Below, piece by piece: positions 43,832 to 52,178 of a stretch of 64,000 bases of DNA. The translations under genes were made by a program, and so were the position numbers. A model generated the notes under the pieces. That model made no database searches, was not told where the DNA came from, and worked only from the letters and a program-made list of their open reading frames with translations. The DNA is from Candidatus Bathyarchaeum sp. (GTDB lineage: Archaea; Thermoproteota; Bathyarchaeia; Bathyarchaeales; Bathyarchaeaceae). Positions within the stretch are counted from its first letter, which is position 1; each line of letters starts with the position of its first letter. The stretch covers positions 195,042 through 259,041 of the forward strand of contig JAOZIB010000018.1 in NCBI GenBank assembly GCA_026014565.1. The letters run 5' to 3'.

Positions 43832-44576
43832 CTAATTTATAGAATATACGTTCAGTAAAACGGAATGTTTATATATAATTGTACATTATTAGGATAATTA
43901 ACTGAATGAGTGTGAGTAAATATGGCAACACCAATCATAAACGAAAACAAACCTGAACTAGAACTAACCGAATCTTTAACAACCAAAGAACTCGTCAATA
44001 TCTGGTTTTTCCCAAGAATCTAACAAAAAACTGTGCTCTAACTCAGTCAATAAAATCTCTTTGATACTCAAAACAGACCGAGGTGAAAATCCACAGATTT
44101 CAATCTAAACGACCAATTAACCCATCTTCGTTTAACTCCTTTTTTCTTTCTAATTTTTTGTTAAACTTGATTTGCTGTCCGAAAATCTTTATGACCAGTA
44201 TCGTGTTGCTAGTTGATTATTTAATTTTGTTTATGATTCGTCATATATGTCCTGATTTAGATTAATTAGTAAACTCGATCATTAAGGCAATATCATAATA
44301 AATATGGCCTGAAATTTTACTTTCGATTGATTTTGGAATAGGTCTTTCCCTTGTCTATGGGTGCGTATGTAGGTCATTTCTTTGTTATTTTATATATGAC
44401 TGGCTAACTGCATCCGATACTTTGGGGGAGATAAACAATCATGGCAAAGGATTACAATTATTCTGAAAAAGTTTTGACGTGCATCTGTAGCTACTTTTTG
44501 TTGGTTTAGTATTTTGATTTACTGTTCAAAATTATGCTTGAATTCAATAAATTTTTTATAAACCACTATTAATTTT
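43832..44576 (+). other. AT-rich gap between MEMO and a glycosyltransferase
   Basis: No full gene is supported. A TATA-like TTTATATATAA lies near 43868-43878. Small ORFs at 43922-44023 (33 residues, MATPIINENKPELEL...) and 44441-44509 (22 residues, with a strong GGGGGAG site upstream) have no known relatives and may be truncated gene starts. TTTTTATAAA at 44554-44563 is 14-23 bp before the glycosyltransferase ATG, suggesting a leaderless mRNA. Confidence 0.4.
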
Positions 44577-45260
44577 ATGTTGAAGTTTATGGTGTCAATA
44601 AGTATTTTGATTACTTCAATAAAAGACCAAATCAAAACTCTAAACTTTCTAAAAGAATGTCCGGTTCCTTATGAAGTAATTATTTCTAAAAAAAGAGGGC
44701 TTGGTTACGCAAGAAATTATGCGGCATCAAAGGCAAAAGGAAAAATATTGGTTTTTTTTGATGACGATTTGAAATTAAACCCTAGAATATGGAACATAAT
44801 ATTGAAAATCAAACCAAAAACATTTGTTATGGAATTTGGATCCAGTAAAATTCCTTCTACTAGATGTTTAGTTATACACCAAAAAGATTTCGTGGCAATA
44901 GGCGGATTTAGTAATCAGATTCGTTTAAGTGGTGAAGACCGGGAATTTTGTCTTAACGCAATAAAAAACGGTATGAAACTCTTTCGATTACCCCGAAACT
45001 TGATTTATCATGTTAATCATCCAATTAGAGCTAAAAAAAATCGCATTACCGCTTTAATGATGCTGTTTGAACAAGCTAAAGTTGTTTCAACTTATGGTGC
45101 AATCTGGCGCAATCTTGAAGGCTTCAAATTATTTTTTTTCCCTTTACCCTACGCTAAGAAAAACAAAAAATTATTACCTGGATTAATTTTTTGGAAATTG
45201 TTGATAAGAAATATGATGTTTATGTTTTGTATTTCTTTTAGTCAAAAATATCGTAATTGA
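44577..45260 (+). CDS. Glycosyltransferase, GT2 family
   Basis: A 227-residue transferase. The N-terminus SISILITSIKDQIKTLNF and VIISKKRGLGYARNYA precede KILVFFDDDLKLN (DxD metal site), and IRLSGEDREFCLNAI gives the (E)D acceptor motif. The C-terminus is basic and hydrophobic, suited to membrane attachment. It is very AT-rich and separates MEMO from mevalonate kinase, genes adjacent in many archaea, so it looks inserted. No signal for co-transcription with mevalonate kinase. Confidence 0.7.
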   Translation: MLKFMVSISILITSIKDQIKTLNFLKECPVPYEVIISKKRGLGYARNYAASKAKGKILVFFDDDLKLNPRIWNIILKIKPKTFVMEFGSSKIPSTRCLVIHQKDFVAIGGFSNQIRLSGEDREFCLNAIKNGMKLFRLPRNLIYHVNHPIRAKKNRITALMMLFEQAKVVSTYGAIWRNLEGFKLFFFPLPYAKKNKKLLPGLIFWKLLIRNMMFMFCISFSQKYRN

Positions 45261-45376
45261 AATTAAAATATTACTAATCTTTACTGCTATTTCCTTTTTC
45301 TAGACTTTTTAGTAAATCTGTGTAAACGCAAAAGTATTTTATTCCTTCTTTTCAATTGTGTTCTGGGTTGTTTTCA

Positions 45377-46321
45377 ATGGGAAAAGGTTCTGGCTTTGGC
45401 AAAACAATTTTGTTCGGTGAACATTTTGTTGTTCATGGTGTACCTGGAATTGCTTCGGCAGTTGACTCTGCAGCTGATTCAGAAGTAAAAAAAATTGCGC
45501 AAGGCATCAAAGTAACAGATGAAAGAACCGGCGCAAAAGGCTATGCAGAAAAAAAGGAACTCCAACAACTAGAATCCATCGAAAGAATGCTAGTTACACT
45601 GGGCATGGACCCAAAAAGTGTTGGACTGGACATCTGGTTGGGCGGCAATCTTCCGGGATTTAGTGGTCTTGGTGCTTCTGCAGCAAGCAGTGTAGCAATC
45701 GCTAGAGCAATCGCCGAAGAATTTGATTTGGATTTGTCTGATGAACAAATTAATGACGTTTCTTACGAGGCAGAAAAAGCGTATGCTGGAAACCCCTCTG
45801 GAATTGATAACACTGCAGCAACATTTGGAGGTTTGATTTGGTTTAAAAAAAACCTCGAAAGTGGCAAAAATGAAATCCAACAACTAAACATCCGGGAACC
45901 TGTAGAAATCGTCATAGGCAATACTGGAATTGTTGCCAACACAAAAGCCATGGTTGCTGGAGTAGCCAAACGAAAACAAGTAACTCCTGAAAAGTATAAC
46001 CCAATTTTCAAACAAGCCGAAGAACTAGCCCTCAAAGGAAAAGCAGCCTTAGATGCTTTTGACTTAAAGAAAGTTGGTGAATTAATGAACCAAAACCATA
46101 CTTTACTGCAACAAATTGAAGTTTCCTGCAAGGAACTGGATCACTTGGTTGATTTAGCTCGAAAATTAGGTGCCTACGGAGCCAAAATGACTGGAGGCGG
46201 AGGTGGTGGTTGCATGCTAGCCTTAACTCCAGGAAAGGACCTTCAAGAAAGAGTTGCAACCGCCATTGAAAACGAAGGTTTGCAAGTTTTGCGAACAAAA
46301 ATTGGTGTAAGAAAACAGTGA
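45377..46321 (+). CDS. mvk: Mevalonate kinase
   Basis: Phosphorylates mevalonate, the first kinase of the isoprenoid route. The 314-residue GHMP kinase has FGKTILFGEHFVVHGVPG, the ATP loop SGLGASAASSVAIARAIAEE and the third motif GAKMTGGGGGGCML. ATG 45377 gives the usual start; an upstream GTG at 45356 is in frame but adds seven unlike residues. It begins an uninterrupted operon that runs to GluRS. Confidence 0.94.
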   Translation: MGKGSGFGKTILFGEHFVVHGVPGIASAVDSAADSEVKKIAQGIKVTDERTGAKGYAEKKELQQLESIERMLVTLGMDPKSVGLDIWLGGNLPGFSGLGASAASSVAIARAIAEEFDLDLSDEQINDVSYEAEKAYAGNPSGIDNTAATFGGLIWFKKNLESGKNEIQQLNIREPVEIVIGNTGIVANTKAMVAGVAKRKQVTPEKYNPIFKQAEELALKGKAALDAFDLKKVGELMNQNHTLLQQIEVSCKELDHLVDLARKLGAYGAKMTGGGGGGCMLALTPGKDLQERVATAIENEGLQVLRTKIGVRKQ

Positions 46322-46331
46322 GGGAAATGCT

Positions 46332-47654
46332 TTGGGTTTTCGAGATTTTATTGACCTCCTAGAAAAAGAAGGAAAACTAACCAGAATTAAAAAAGAGGTT
46401 TCAACAGACCTGGAACTAGCAGGAATCCTTGAAGCTTTAGGGGAAAAGCCCTGCTTTTTTGAAAAAATCAAAGAATCAAGCATGCCCGTGGTTGGAGGTT
46501 TGGTTTCTTCTAAAGAATTAGTCGCCAAAGCCCTGAACATGAGCGTACACCAGATTTTGCCTAAATTATCTGGAGTTTTAGAAAATCCTGTCCCACCACC
46601 TGTAGTAAAAATGGGAAAATGCCAAGAAGTTGTGGAAAAAAATGTTGACCTAAACACATTACCCATAATGCGTTATACCGAAAAAGATGGCGGAAAATAC
46701 ATTGCTTCTGCTGTTTCAATAATTAAAGACCCTGAACTAGGCAGAAACATGTGTTTTCACCGTTTGATGCTGATTGGAAAAAACAAGTTTGTTGCTAGAT
46801 TCGTAGAAAACCGAGGAACAGACACCGCCCTCAAAAAAGCTGGAGGCGAGTTAGAAATTGCCATGTGTATCGGCAACGCTACTTCTGTTCTTTTGTCTGC
46901 GGCTACTTCGTTGCCTCCAGGTGTTGATGAGCTAGGGATGGCAAATGCTTTGGAACGAACAGAACTTATAAAATGTAAAACCGTTGACCTTGAAGTTCCT
47001 AACGATTGTGAAATCGTTCTTGAAGGGCGAATAACCAACGAAACCGTTTCAGAAGGTCCTTTTCTTGATTTGACTGGAATTCCTGATCGTGTTAGGCAAC
47101 AGCCAGTTATTGAAGTCAAATGCATCACGCATAGAAAAGATCCAATTTACCAAACAGTTCTTGCTGGTAGAAACGAACACAAAGTTTTGATGGGTATGCC
47201 TAAAGAGCCCACTATCTTTAATGAGGCAAACAAGGTCTGCAAGTGTAACGACGTTTACATTACTACTGGGGGTTGTAGTTGGCTTCATGCAGTTTTGCAG
47301 ATAACTAAACAAAACCCAGATGATGGAAAAAAAGCCATAGAGGCTGCCTTTAAGGGTCACAAATCCTTGAAGCATTGTGTTGTCGTGGATGACGACATCA
47401 ACATTTACGACAGTGATGATGTAGAATGGGCTCTTGCAACTAGGTTCCAAGCTGACAAAGCCGCAGTTATTATGCCCAATCAGCCGGGGTCTTCTTTGGA
47501 CCCTTCAGGAGATTTGTCTGAAGGCAAAAAAGCCCGAACCTGCAAAATGGGGTTGGATGCTACCATTCCTTTGACTGGGACTGGTAAAGGGTTTGGTAAA
47601 ATAAATTACCGAAAAGTTGACTTGAAAAAGTTCGTGGATTCATCATGTACTTGA
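46332..47654 (+). CDS. UbiD-family anhydromevalonate phosphate decarboxylase
   Basis: Prenylated-FMN-dependent decarboxylase, 440 residues, with ENRGTDTALKKAGGELE, VLAGRNEHKVLMGMPKE and TRFQADKAAVIM. In the archaeal modified mevalonate pathway a UbiD relative decarboxylates trans-anhydromevalonate 5-phosphate to isopentenyl phosphate. The gene order with the AcnX-type dehydratase and IPK strongly supports that assignment over ubiquinone synthesis. It starts at TTG 46332. It overlaps the next gene by 10 bp. No UbiX (flavin prenyltransferase) is in the window. Confidence 0.9.
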   Translation: MGFRDFIDLLEKEGKLTRIKKEVSTDLELAGILEALGEKPCFFEKIKESSMPVVGGLVSSKELVAKALNMSVHQILPKLSGVLENPVPPPVVKMGKCQEVVEKNVDLNTLPIMRYTEKDGGKYIASAVSIIKDPELGRNMCFHRLMLIGKNKFVARFVENRGTDTALKKAGGELEIAMCIGNATSVLLSAATSLPPGVDELGMANALERTELIKCKTVDLEVPNDCEIVLEGRITNETVSEGPFLDLTGIPDRVRQQPVIEVKCITHRKDPIYQTVLAGRNEHKVLMGMPKEPTIFNEANKVCKCNDVYITTGGCSWLHAVLQITKQNPDDGKKAIEAAFKGHKSLKHCVVVDDDINIYDSDDVEWALATRFQADKAAVIMPNQPGSSLDPSGDLSEGKKARTCKMGLDATIPLTGTGKGFGKINYRKVDLKKFVDSSCT

Positions 47655-48841
47655 CCAAAAATGAACAAAAAATGCTGGACGGCGAAGAAGGCAACACAAT
47701 AAAAAAATCCATGGAAATCTTGGTTGCCCTTGGAAACATTTACGGCGCAGAAAAACTCATCGACGTCGGTTCAGTGCAGATTTCTGGAGTTTCTTATCAT
47801 AACCTTGGGGATGCGGGACTAGAATTTTTGGACGAAATGGCAAAAGACGGCAAAGTCAAAGTCTTAACAACCTTGAACCCTGCCGGAATGGACCTAGAAA
47901 ACTGGCAAAACCTAGGAATCGACCCCGAGTTTGCCCGAAAACAAAAACTAGTCATTGATGCTTTCGAAAAAATGGGAATCATTGTTTCTTGCACATGCAC
48001 ACCTTACTTAATTGGCAACCTGCCACGATACGGCGAACACATCGCATGGGCAGAATCTTCTGCAGTTACCTTTGCAAACTCAGTTATCGGAGCAAAAACA
48101 AACCGTGAAGGCGGACCCTCAGCTTTAGCAGCCGCTTTTGTTGGAAAAACTCCCTGTTATGGTTTGCACTTGGATGAGAATCGGGTTCCAGACCTTCAAG
48201 TAGAAGTAACTGCAGAATTATCCAAGTTTTCAGACTGGGGCGCCCTTGGTTACTGTATCGGCAATGCTGCCTCGGGCAAGATTCCTTACATTACTGGAAT
48301 CAAAGAAGCAACAGTTGATGAATTGAAATCATTTTGTGCCTCGGTGGTAACTTTTGGTTCTAAGCCCTTGTTTTACATGAAAGATATTACGCCCGCATCC
48401 AAGAAAGTAACTCCTCCATCAGAAAAAGTAACCATCGACAACAAGGCTCTGCAGGCAGCATACGATGCAATTAATGATGAGACCGAAGGTATAGACTTTG
48501 TTTGTATCGGTTGTCCTCATGCGTCAATCAAAGAAATTGCCCAAATCTCAAAGTTACTTGAAGGGAAAAAAATCTCCCCCACCACAGAGTTTTGGGTTGC
48601 AACTTCCCGACCTGCAAAACAGCTCGCTGACAGCCGAGGTTACACAAAAACCATTGAAGATGCCGGTGGAAAATTTGCATGCGATACATGCATGGCAGTT
48701 GCGCCTTTGAAAGGAAGATTCAAAGCAATTGCGACAACTTCCGCGAAGGGCTGTTATTATTCTCGTCACAATTTGATGTTAACCAAAATGGGAAGCCTAG
48801 AAGAATGCATACACGCAGGAGTGACCGGAAAATGGAGCTAA
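47645..48841 (+). CDS. Phosphomevalonate dehydratase large subunit (AcnX type)
   Basis: Dehydrates mevalonate 5-phosphate to trans-anhydromevalonate 5-phosphate, using an Fe-S cluster. The 398-residue AcnX large subunit has VSCTCTPYLIGNLPRYGEHI, WAESSAVTFANSVIGAKTN and REGGPSALAAAFVG, and cysteines in VCIGCPHAS and CDTCMAV. It overlaps the decarboxylase by 10 bp and the small subunit by 10 bp, consistent with coupled synthesis of the complex. Confidence 0.92.
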   Translation: MYLTKNEQKMLDGEEGNTIKKSMEILVALGNIYGAEKLIDVGSVQISGVSYHNLGDAGLEFLDEMAKDGKVKVLTTLNPAGMDLENWQNLGIDPEFARKQKLVIDAFEKMGIIVSCTCTPYLIGNLPRYGEHIAWAESSAVTFANSVIGAKTNREGGPSALAAAFVGKTPCYGLHLDENRVPDLQVEVTAELSKFSDWGALGYCIGNAASGKIPYITGIKEATVDELKSFCASVVTFGSKPLFYMKDITPASKKVTPPSEKVTIDNKALQAAYDAINDETEGIDFVCIGCPHASIKEIAQISKLLEGKKISPTTEFWVATSRPAKQLADSRGYTKTIEDAGGKFACDTCMAVAPLKGRFKAIATTSAKGCYYSRHNLMLTKMGSLEECIHAGVTGKWS

Positions 48842-49218
48842 AAGGACGAATAATCTCAAAAGGTGTTATTGAAGCTGAAGCCTTAGTGACTTCTCAGCCG
48901 ATTTCTTTCTATGGTGGAGTAAACCCCGAAACCAGTGAAATCCTCGAAAAAGGACACGAACTACAAGGCCAACAGATCCAAGGCAAAATCTTGGTTTTTC
49001 CAACTGGCAAAGGCTCAACCGTTGGCTCATACACCCTTTATAGACTCAAAAAAGGCGGTGTGGCTCCTGCGGGAATCATAAACGGCGAATGTGAAACCGT
49101 AGTTGCGGTTGGCGCAATAATTTCTGAGATTCCCTGTGTCGATAAAATTGACATTTCCAAAATTTCGACTGGGGACATTGTTCGTATAGAAAACGATGTT
49201 GTCACAATAAAGAAGTAA
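48832..49218 (+). CDS. Phosphomevalonate dehydratase small subunit (AcnX type)
   Basis: Second subunit of the dehydratase, 128 residues. The N-terminus LKGRIISKGVIEAEALVTSQPISFYGG is cut here as LKGRIISKGVIEAEALV, then GKILVFPTGKGSTVGSYTLY and EIPCVDKIDIS, typical of AcnX swivelling domains. Start ATG 48832 overlaps the large-subunit end; longer frames upstream are inside that gene. Confidence 0.92.
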   Translation: MELKGRIISKGVIEAEALVTSQPISFYGGVNPETSEILEKGHELQGQQIQGKILVFPTGKGSTVGSYTLYRLKKGGVAPAGIINGECETVVAVGAIISEIPCVDKIDISKISTGDIVRIENDVVTIKK

Positions 49219-49271
49219 CCCAGTTAACTTTATTCCCTTATTATTCACACAGTAAAGTAACGGTGAGAAGG

Positions 49272-50069
49272 ATGACAACCAAGCCAACTGTTCTAAAACT
49301 GGGGGGCTCTGTAATCACAGACAAAAACAAACCCGCCACCTCAAACACTGAAGCAATAGAACGACTGGCACAGGAAATAGCTCAAGCTAAAGTTTTCCCT
49401 CTTATTCTGGTTCATGGCGGAGGCTCTTTTGGTCATCCAGTAGCAAAAAAACACCATCTAAACAACGGCTTTGATAATCCTTCACGGGCTGAAGGATTTT
49501 CCGAAACCCACCGCGCCATGACTCAACTGAACAATCTGGTTATGGAAGCCCTGTTTAACCATAACGTGAACGCTGTGGTTGTTCGACCGTCTTCGTGTGT
49601 GGTAACAAAATCTGGGCGAATACACACCATCGAACTAAACCCCATCAAACGAATGCTGGATATGGGGCTTGTCCCTGTTTTGTATGGTGATGCAGTTCTT
49701 GACTCTGAGAACGGATTTGCGATTCTTTCTGGTGACCAGCTTGTTTCTTCTTTAGCAATCAATTTTGGTGCCTCTCGTATTGTTATGGGTGGGGATGTGG
49801 ACGGTCTTTTTACTGCCGATCCGAAGACTTGTCCTTCTGCTCGGTTAATTGAGCGTGTTACTTTGGAAGACTTAAAATCTGAAAAGCATCAGATAGACGG
49901 TTCGCAGTCAACTGATGTAACAGGTGGCATGATGGGAAAAATACGTGAATTGGTTCCTGCCATTGAGCATGACATAGAAACGTTGATTGTGAACGCCACA
50001 AAACCCATGAGGGTGTGCAAGGCACTTAAGGGTGAAATAGTAGTTGGAACCGTTATCATGAAGGGGTAA
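49272..50069 (+). CDS. ipk: Isopentenyl phosphate kinase
   Basis: Converts isopentenyl phosphate to the diphosphate. The 265-residue amino acid kinase-fold protein has VLKLGGSVITDK, LVHGGGSFGHPVAKKHHL (catalytic His) and VMGGDVDGLFTADPK. ATG 49272 has GGTGAGAAGG upstream. The gene lies 53 bp after the dehydratase small subunit. Confidence 0.95.
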   Translation: MTTKPTVLKLGGSVITDKNKPATSNTEAIERLAQEIAQAKVFPLILVHGGGSFGHPVAKKHHLNNGFDNPSRAEGFSETHRAMTQLNNLVMEALFNHNVNAVVVRPSSCVVTKSGRIHTIELNPIKRMLDMGLVPVLYGDAVLDSENGFAILSGDQLVSSLAINFGASRIVMGGDVDGLFTADPKTCPSARLIERVTLEDLKSEKHQIDGSQSTDVTGGMMGKIRELVPAIEHDIETLIVNATKPMRVCKALKGEIVVGTVIMKG

Positions 50070-50074
50070 AAAAG

Positions 50075-51175
50075 TTGGATGACATTATTGGAGAACGAAA
50101 AGCCGACCACATAGAGGTGTCTCTAAAAGAGGACGTTCAAGCAAAAAATGTAACCACAGGATTTGAAGACGTTACATTAATTCACAGAGCTTTACCTGAA
50201 ATTGACCGTAACAAAATTGACATTTCAACAACAGTTTTTGGGTACAAGTTTTCTGCGCCCCTCTTTGTTGGAGCCATGACTGGAGGTACATTGCAAGCCA
50301 AAAAAATTAATGCAAAAATCGCCCAAGCAGTTGAAGAACTTGGTCTGGGAATGGGTGTAGGAAGCCAACGAATAGCAATCGACAATCCTGAAGTTGCTGA
50401 CTCCTTTAGTGTGGTGCGTGAAAAAGCCCCAACCGCTTTTGTTTTGGCAAATATTGGGGGTCCACAGTTAGTGACCAAATACGGTGTGGCAGAAGCAAAA
50501 AAAGCAGTTGAAATGGTAAAAGCCAACGCCTTAGCAATTCATTTGAACCCCTTACAGGAAGCAGTCCAGCCAGAGGGTGATACTGATTACTCTAATTTGT
50601 TGCAAAAAATTCGTAAACTTGTTCAAGATTTAGATGTTCCCGTAATCGTCAAAGAAACTGGTGCTGGAATCTCGGCAGAAGATGCCGCTATGCTTGAAGC
50701 TGCAGGCGTTGCTGGAATTGATGTTGCGGGAGTTGGGGGAACAAGCTGGTCGGGAGTAGAATATTATCGTGCCAAGGCTCGTAACGATGAATGTAGCCAA
50801 AAGCTTGGAGAAACTTTTTGGGACTGGGGTATCCCATCTGCCGTGAGTCTTGTAGAGACCGTAAATTCAGTTAATTTGCCTGTAATTGCTTCGGGTGGAA
50901 TACGAACCGGAGTAGATGTGATAAAATCTTTGGCTTTAGGGGCAAGTTTGGCAAGTGCAACTTTTCCGTTTTTGGGTCCTGCCACAAAAGATTCAGAAGA
51001 CGTTAAAAAGGCACTCTTGTATTTTGTTGAGGAAGTGAAAAATGCCATGTTCCTTGTCGGTGCCAGTTCAGTTCAAAAACTGCAAAATGTTCCAGTTGTG
51101 TTAACTGGCAAAACCGCGGAGTGGTTACGGGGCCGTGGCTTTAAACCAAAAACTTATGCGAGGAGAAAATTGTGA
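50075..51175 (+). CDS. fni: Isopentenyl-diphosphate isomerase, type 2
   Basis: FMN- and NADPH-dependent enzyme that isomerises IPP and DMAPP. The 366-residue TIM-barrel protein has RKADHIEVSLKEDVQAKN, GAMTGG, MGVGSQRIAI and VAGVGGTSWSGVE, with the FMN-phosphate motif SGGIRTGVDVIKSLALGA. It starts at TTG 50075 after GGGGT. It overlaps the next gene by four bases. Confidence 0.95.
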   Translation: MDDIIGERKADHIEVSLKEDVQAKNVTTGFEDVTLIHRALPEIDRNKIDISTTVFGYKFSAPLFVGAMTGGTLQAKKINAKIAQAVEELGLGMGVGSQRIAIDNPEVADSFSVVREKAPTAFVLANIGGPQLVTKYGVAEAKKAVEMVKANALAIHLNPLQEAVQPEGDTDYSNLLQKIRKLVQDLDVPVIVKETGAGISAEDAAMLEAAGVAGIDVAGVGGTSWSGVEYYRAKARNDECSQKLGETFWDWGIPSAVSLVETVNSVNLPVIASGGIRTGVDVIKSLALGASLASATFPFLGPATKDSEDVKKALLYFVEEVKNAMFLVGASSVQKLQNVPVVLTGKTAEWLRGRGFKPKTYARRKL

Positions 51176-52173
51176 GCCGATTGTCAACTCAAATATCTGA
51201 ATCCGCCCAGAAAGTAAACAAATTCATCCAAATCGTAGTAGACACTGAAACCGAACCCCAGGTATTGTACCAAGCAGCACGCCATATAATTGATGCTGGC
51301 GGAAAACGGTTACGTCCGTTTCTTGTTTTGAAAACATGCAACCTAGTTGGCGGAAACGAACAAGACGCAATTCCAACGGCTTCATCCTTGGAGATGTTGC
51401 ATACTTTCACTCTTTTGCATGACGACATAATGGACCAAGACGAAAAACGTCGAGGAGTTCTCAGTGTTCACACTAAATTTGGTGTGCCTATTGCTATTGT
51501 TGCGGGGGACTTGTTGTTTGCTAAGGTTTTTGAGGCAATCACAAAAAACACCGACCACAAAAGTGTAAAACCTAAACGTATTTTGCAGATTTTACAAGAA
51601 CTCAGTGAAGCAACAATAGTTTTGTGTGAAGGACAAACTCGTGACATGCTCTTTGAAGACAAAGAAACAGTAACCGAAGCTGAATACTTTGAAATGATAG
51701 ACGGCAAAACTGCTGCATTGTTTGAAACCTCAGCTCGATGCGGAGGAATAATTGGGGGAGCAACAAAAACCCAAGTTAAACGGTTGGGTGAGTTTGGGCG
51801 CTTTGCTGGCATAGCTTTTCAGGTTATTGACGACATTTTGGCTTTGACTGCGAACGAGAACGTTCTAAAAAAGCCTGTAGGAAACGACATCCGTGAAGGC
51901 AAACGAACCTTGATGGTTGTTTATGCCCTAAAGAAAGCTAACAAAACTCAACGTCAAATGATTCTGGAAACTTTAGGAAATCAAAAAGCTTCAAATGAGC
52001 AAATTAAGGAAACAATTGCGTTGATGGATTCTTTGGGTGCCATTTCTTACGCCAAAAAAATGGCGGACAAATATATTACAAAATCCAAAAAAGCCCTAGC
52101 CAAGTTTCCAGATGGACCCAACAAAGAAGACCTATTAAACCTCGCTGACCTGATTTTTGACAGACAAAACTAA
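51172..52173 (+). CDS. idsA: Geranylgeranyl/farnesyl diphosphate synthase
   Basis: Builds the C15-C20 prenyl chains for archaeal lipids. The 333-residue helical protein has GGKRLRPFLVLKTC, the first Asp-rich motif LLHDDIMDQDEKRRG and the second in FQVIDDILALTAN. GNDIREGKRTLM is also typical. The second motif is DDILA rather than DDxxD, which is common. Chain length cannot be decided reliably by eye. GTG start overlaps the IDI stop. Confidence 0.94.
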   Translation: MSRLSTQISESAQKVNKFIQIVVDTETEPQVLYQAARHIIDAGGKRLRPFLVLKTCNLVGGNEQDAIPTASSLEMLHTFTLLHDDIMDQDEKRRGVLSVHTKFGVPIAIVAGDLLFAKVFEAITKNTDHKSVKPKRILQILQELSEATIVLCEGQTRDMLFEDKETVTEAEYFEMIDGKTAALFETSARCGGIIGGATKTQVKRLGEFGRFAGIAFQVIDDILALTANENVLKKPVGNDIREGKRTLMVVYALKKANKTQRQMILETLGNQKASNEQIKETIALMDSLGAISYAKKMADKYITKSKKALAKFPDGPNKEDLLNLADLIFDRQN

Positions 52174-52178
52174 GACAA

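Noticed and set aside
44083-44265. A 60-residue frame with hydrophobic stretch
   Set aside because: No ribosome binding site, no family resemblance and AT-driven composition.
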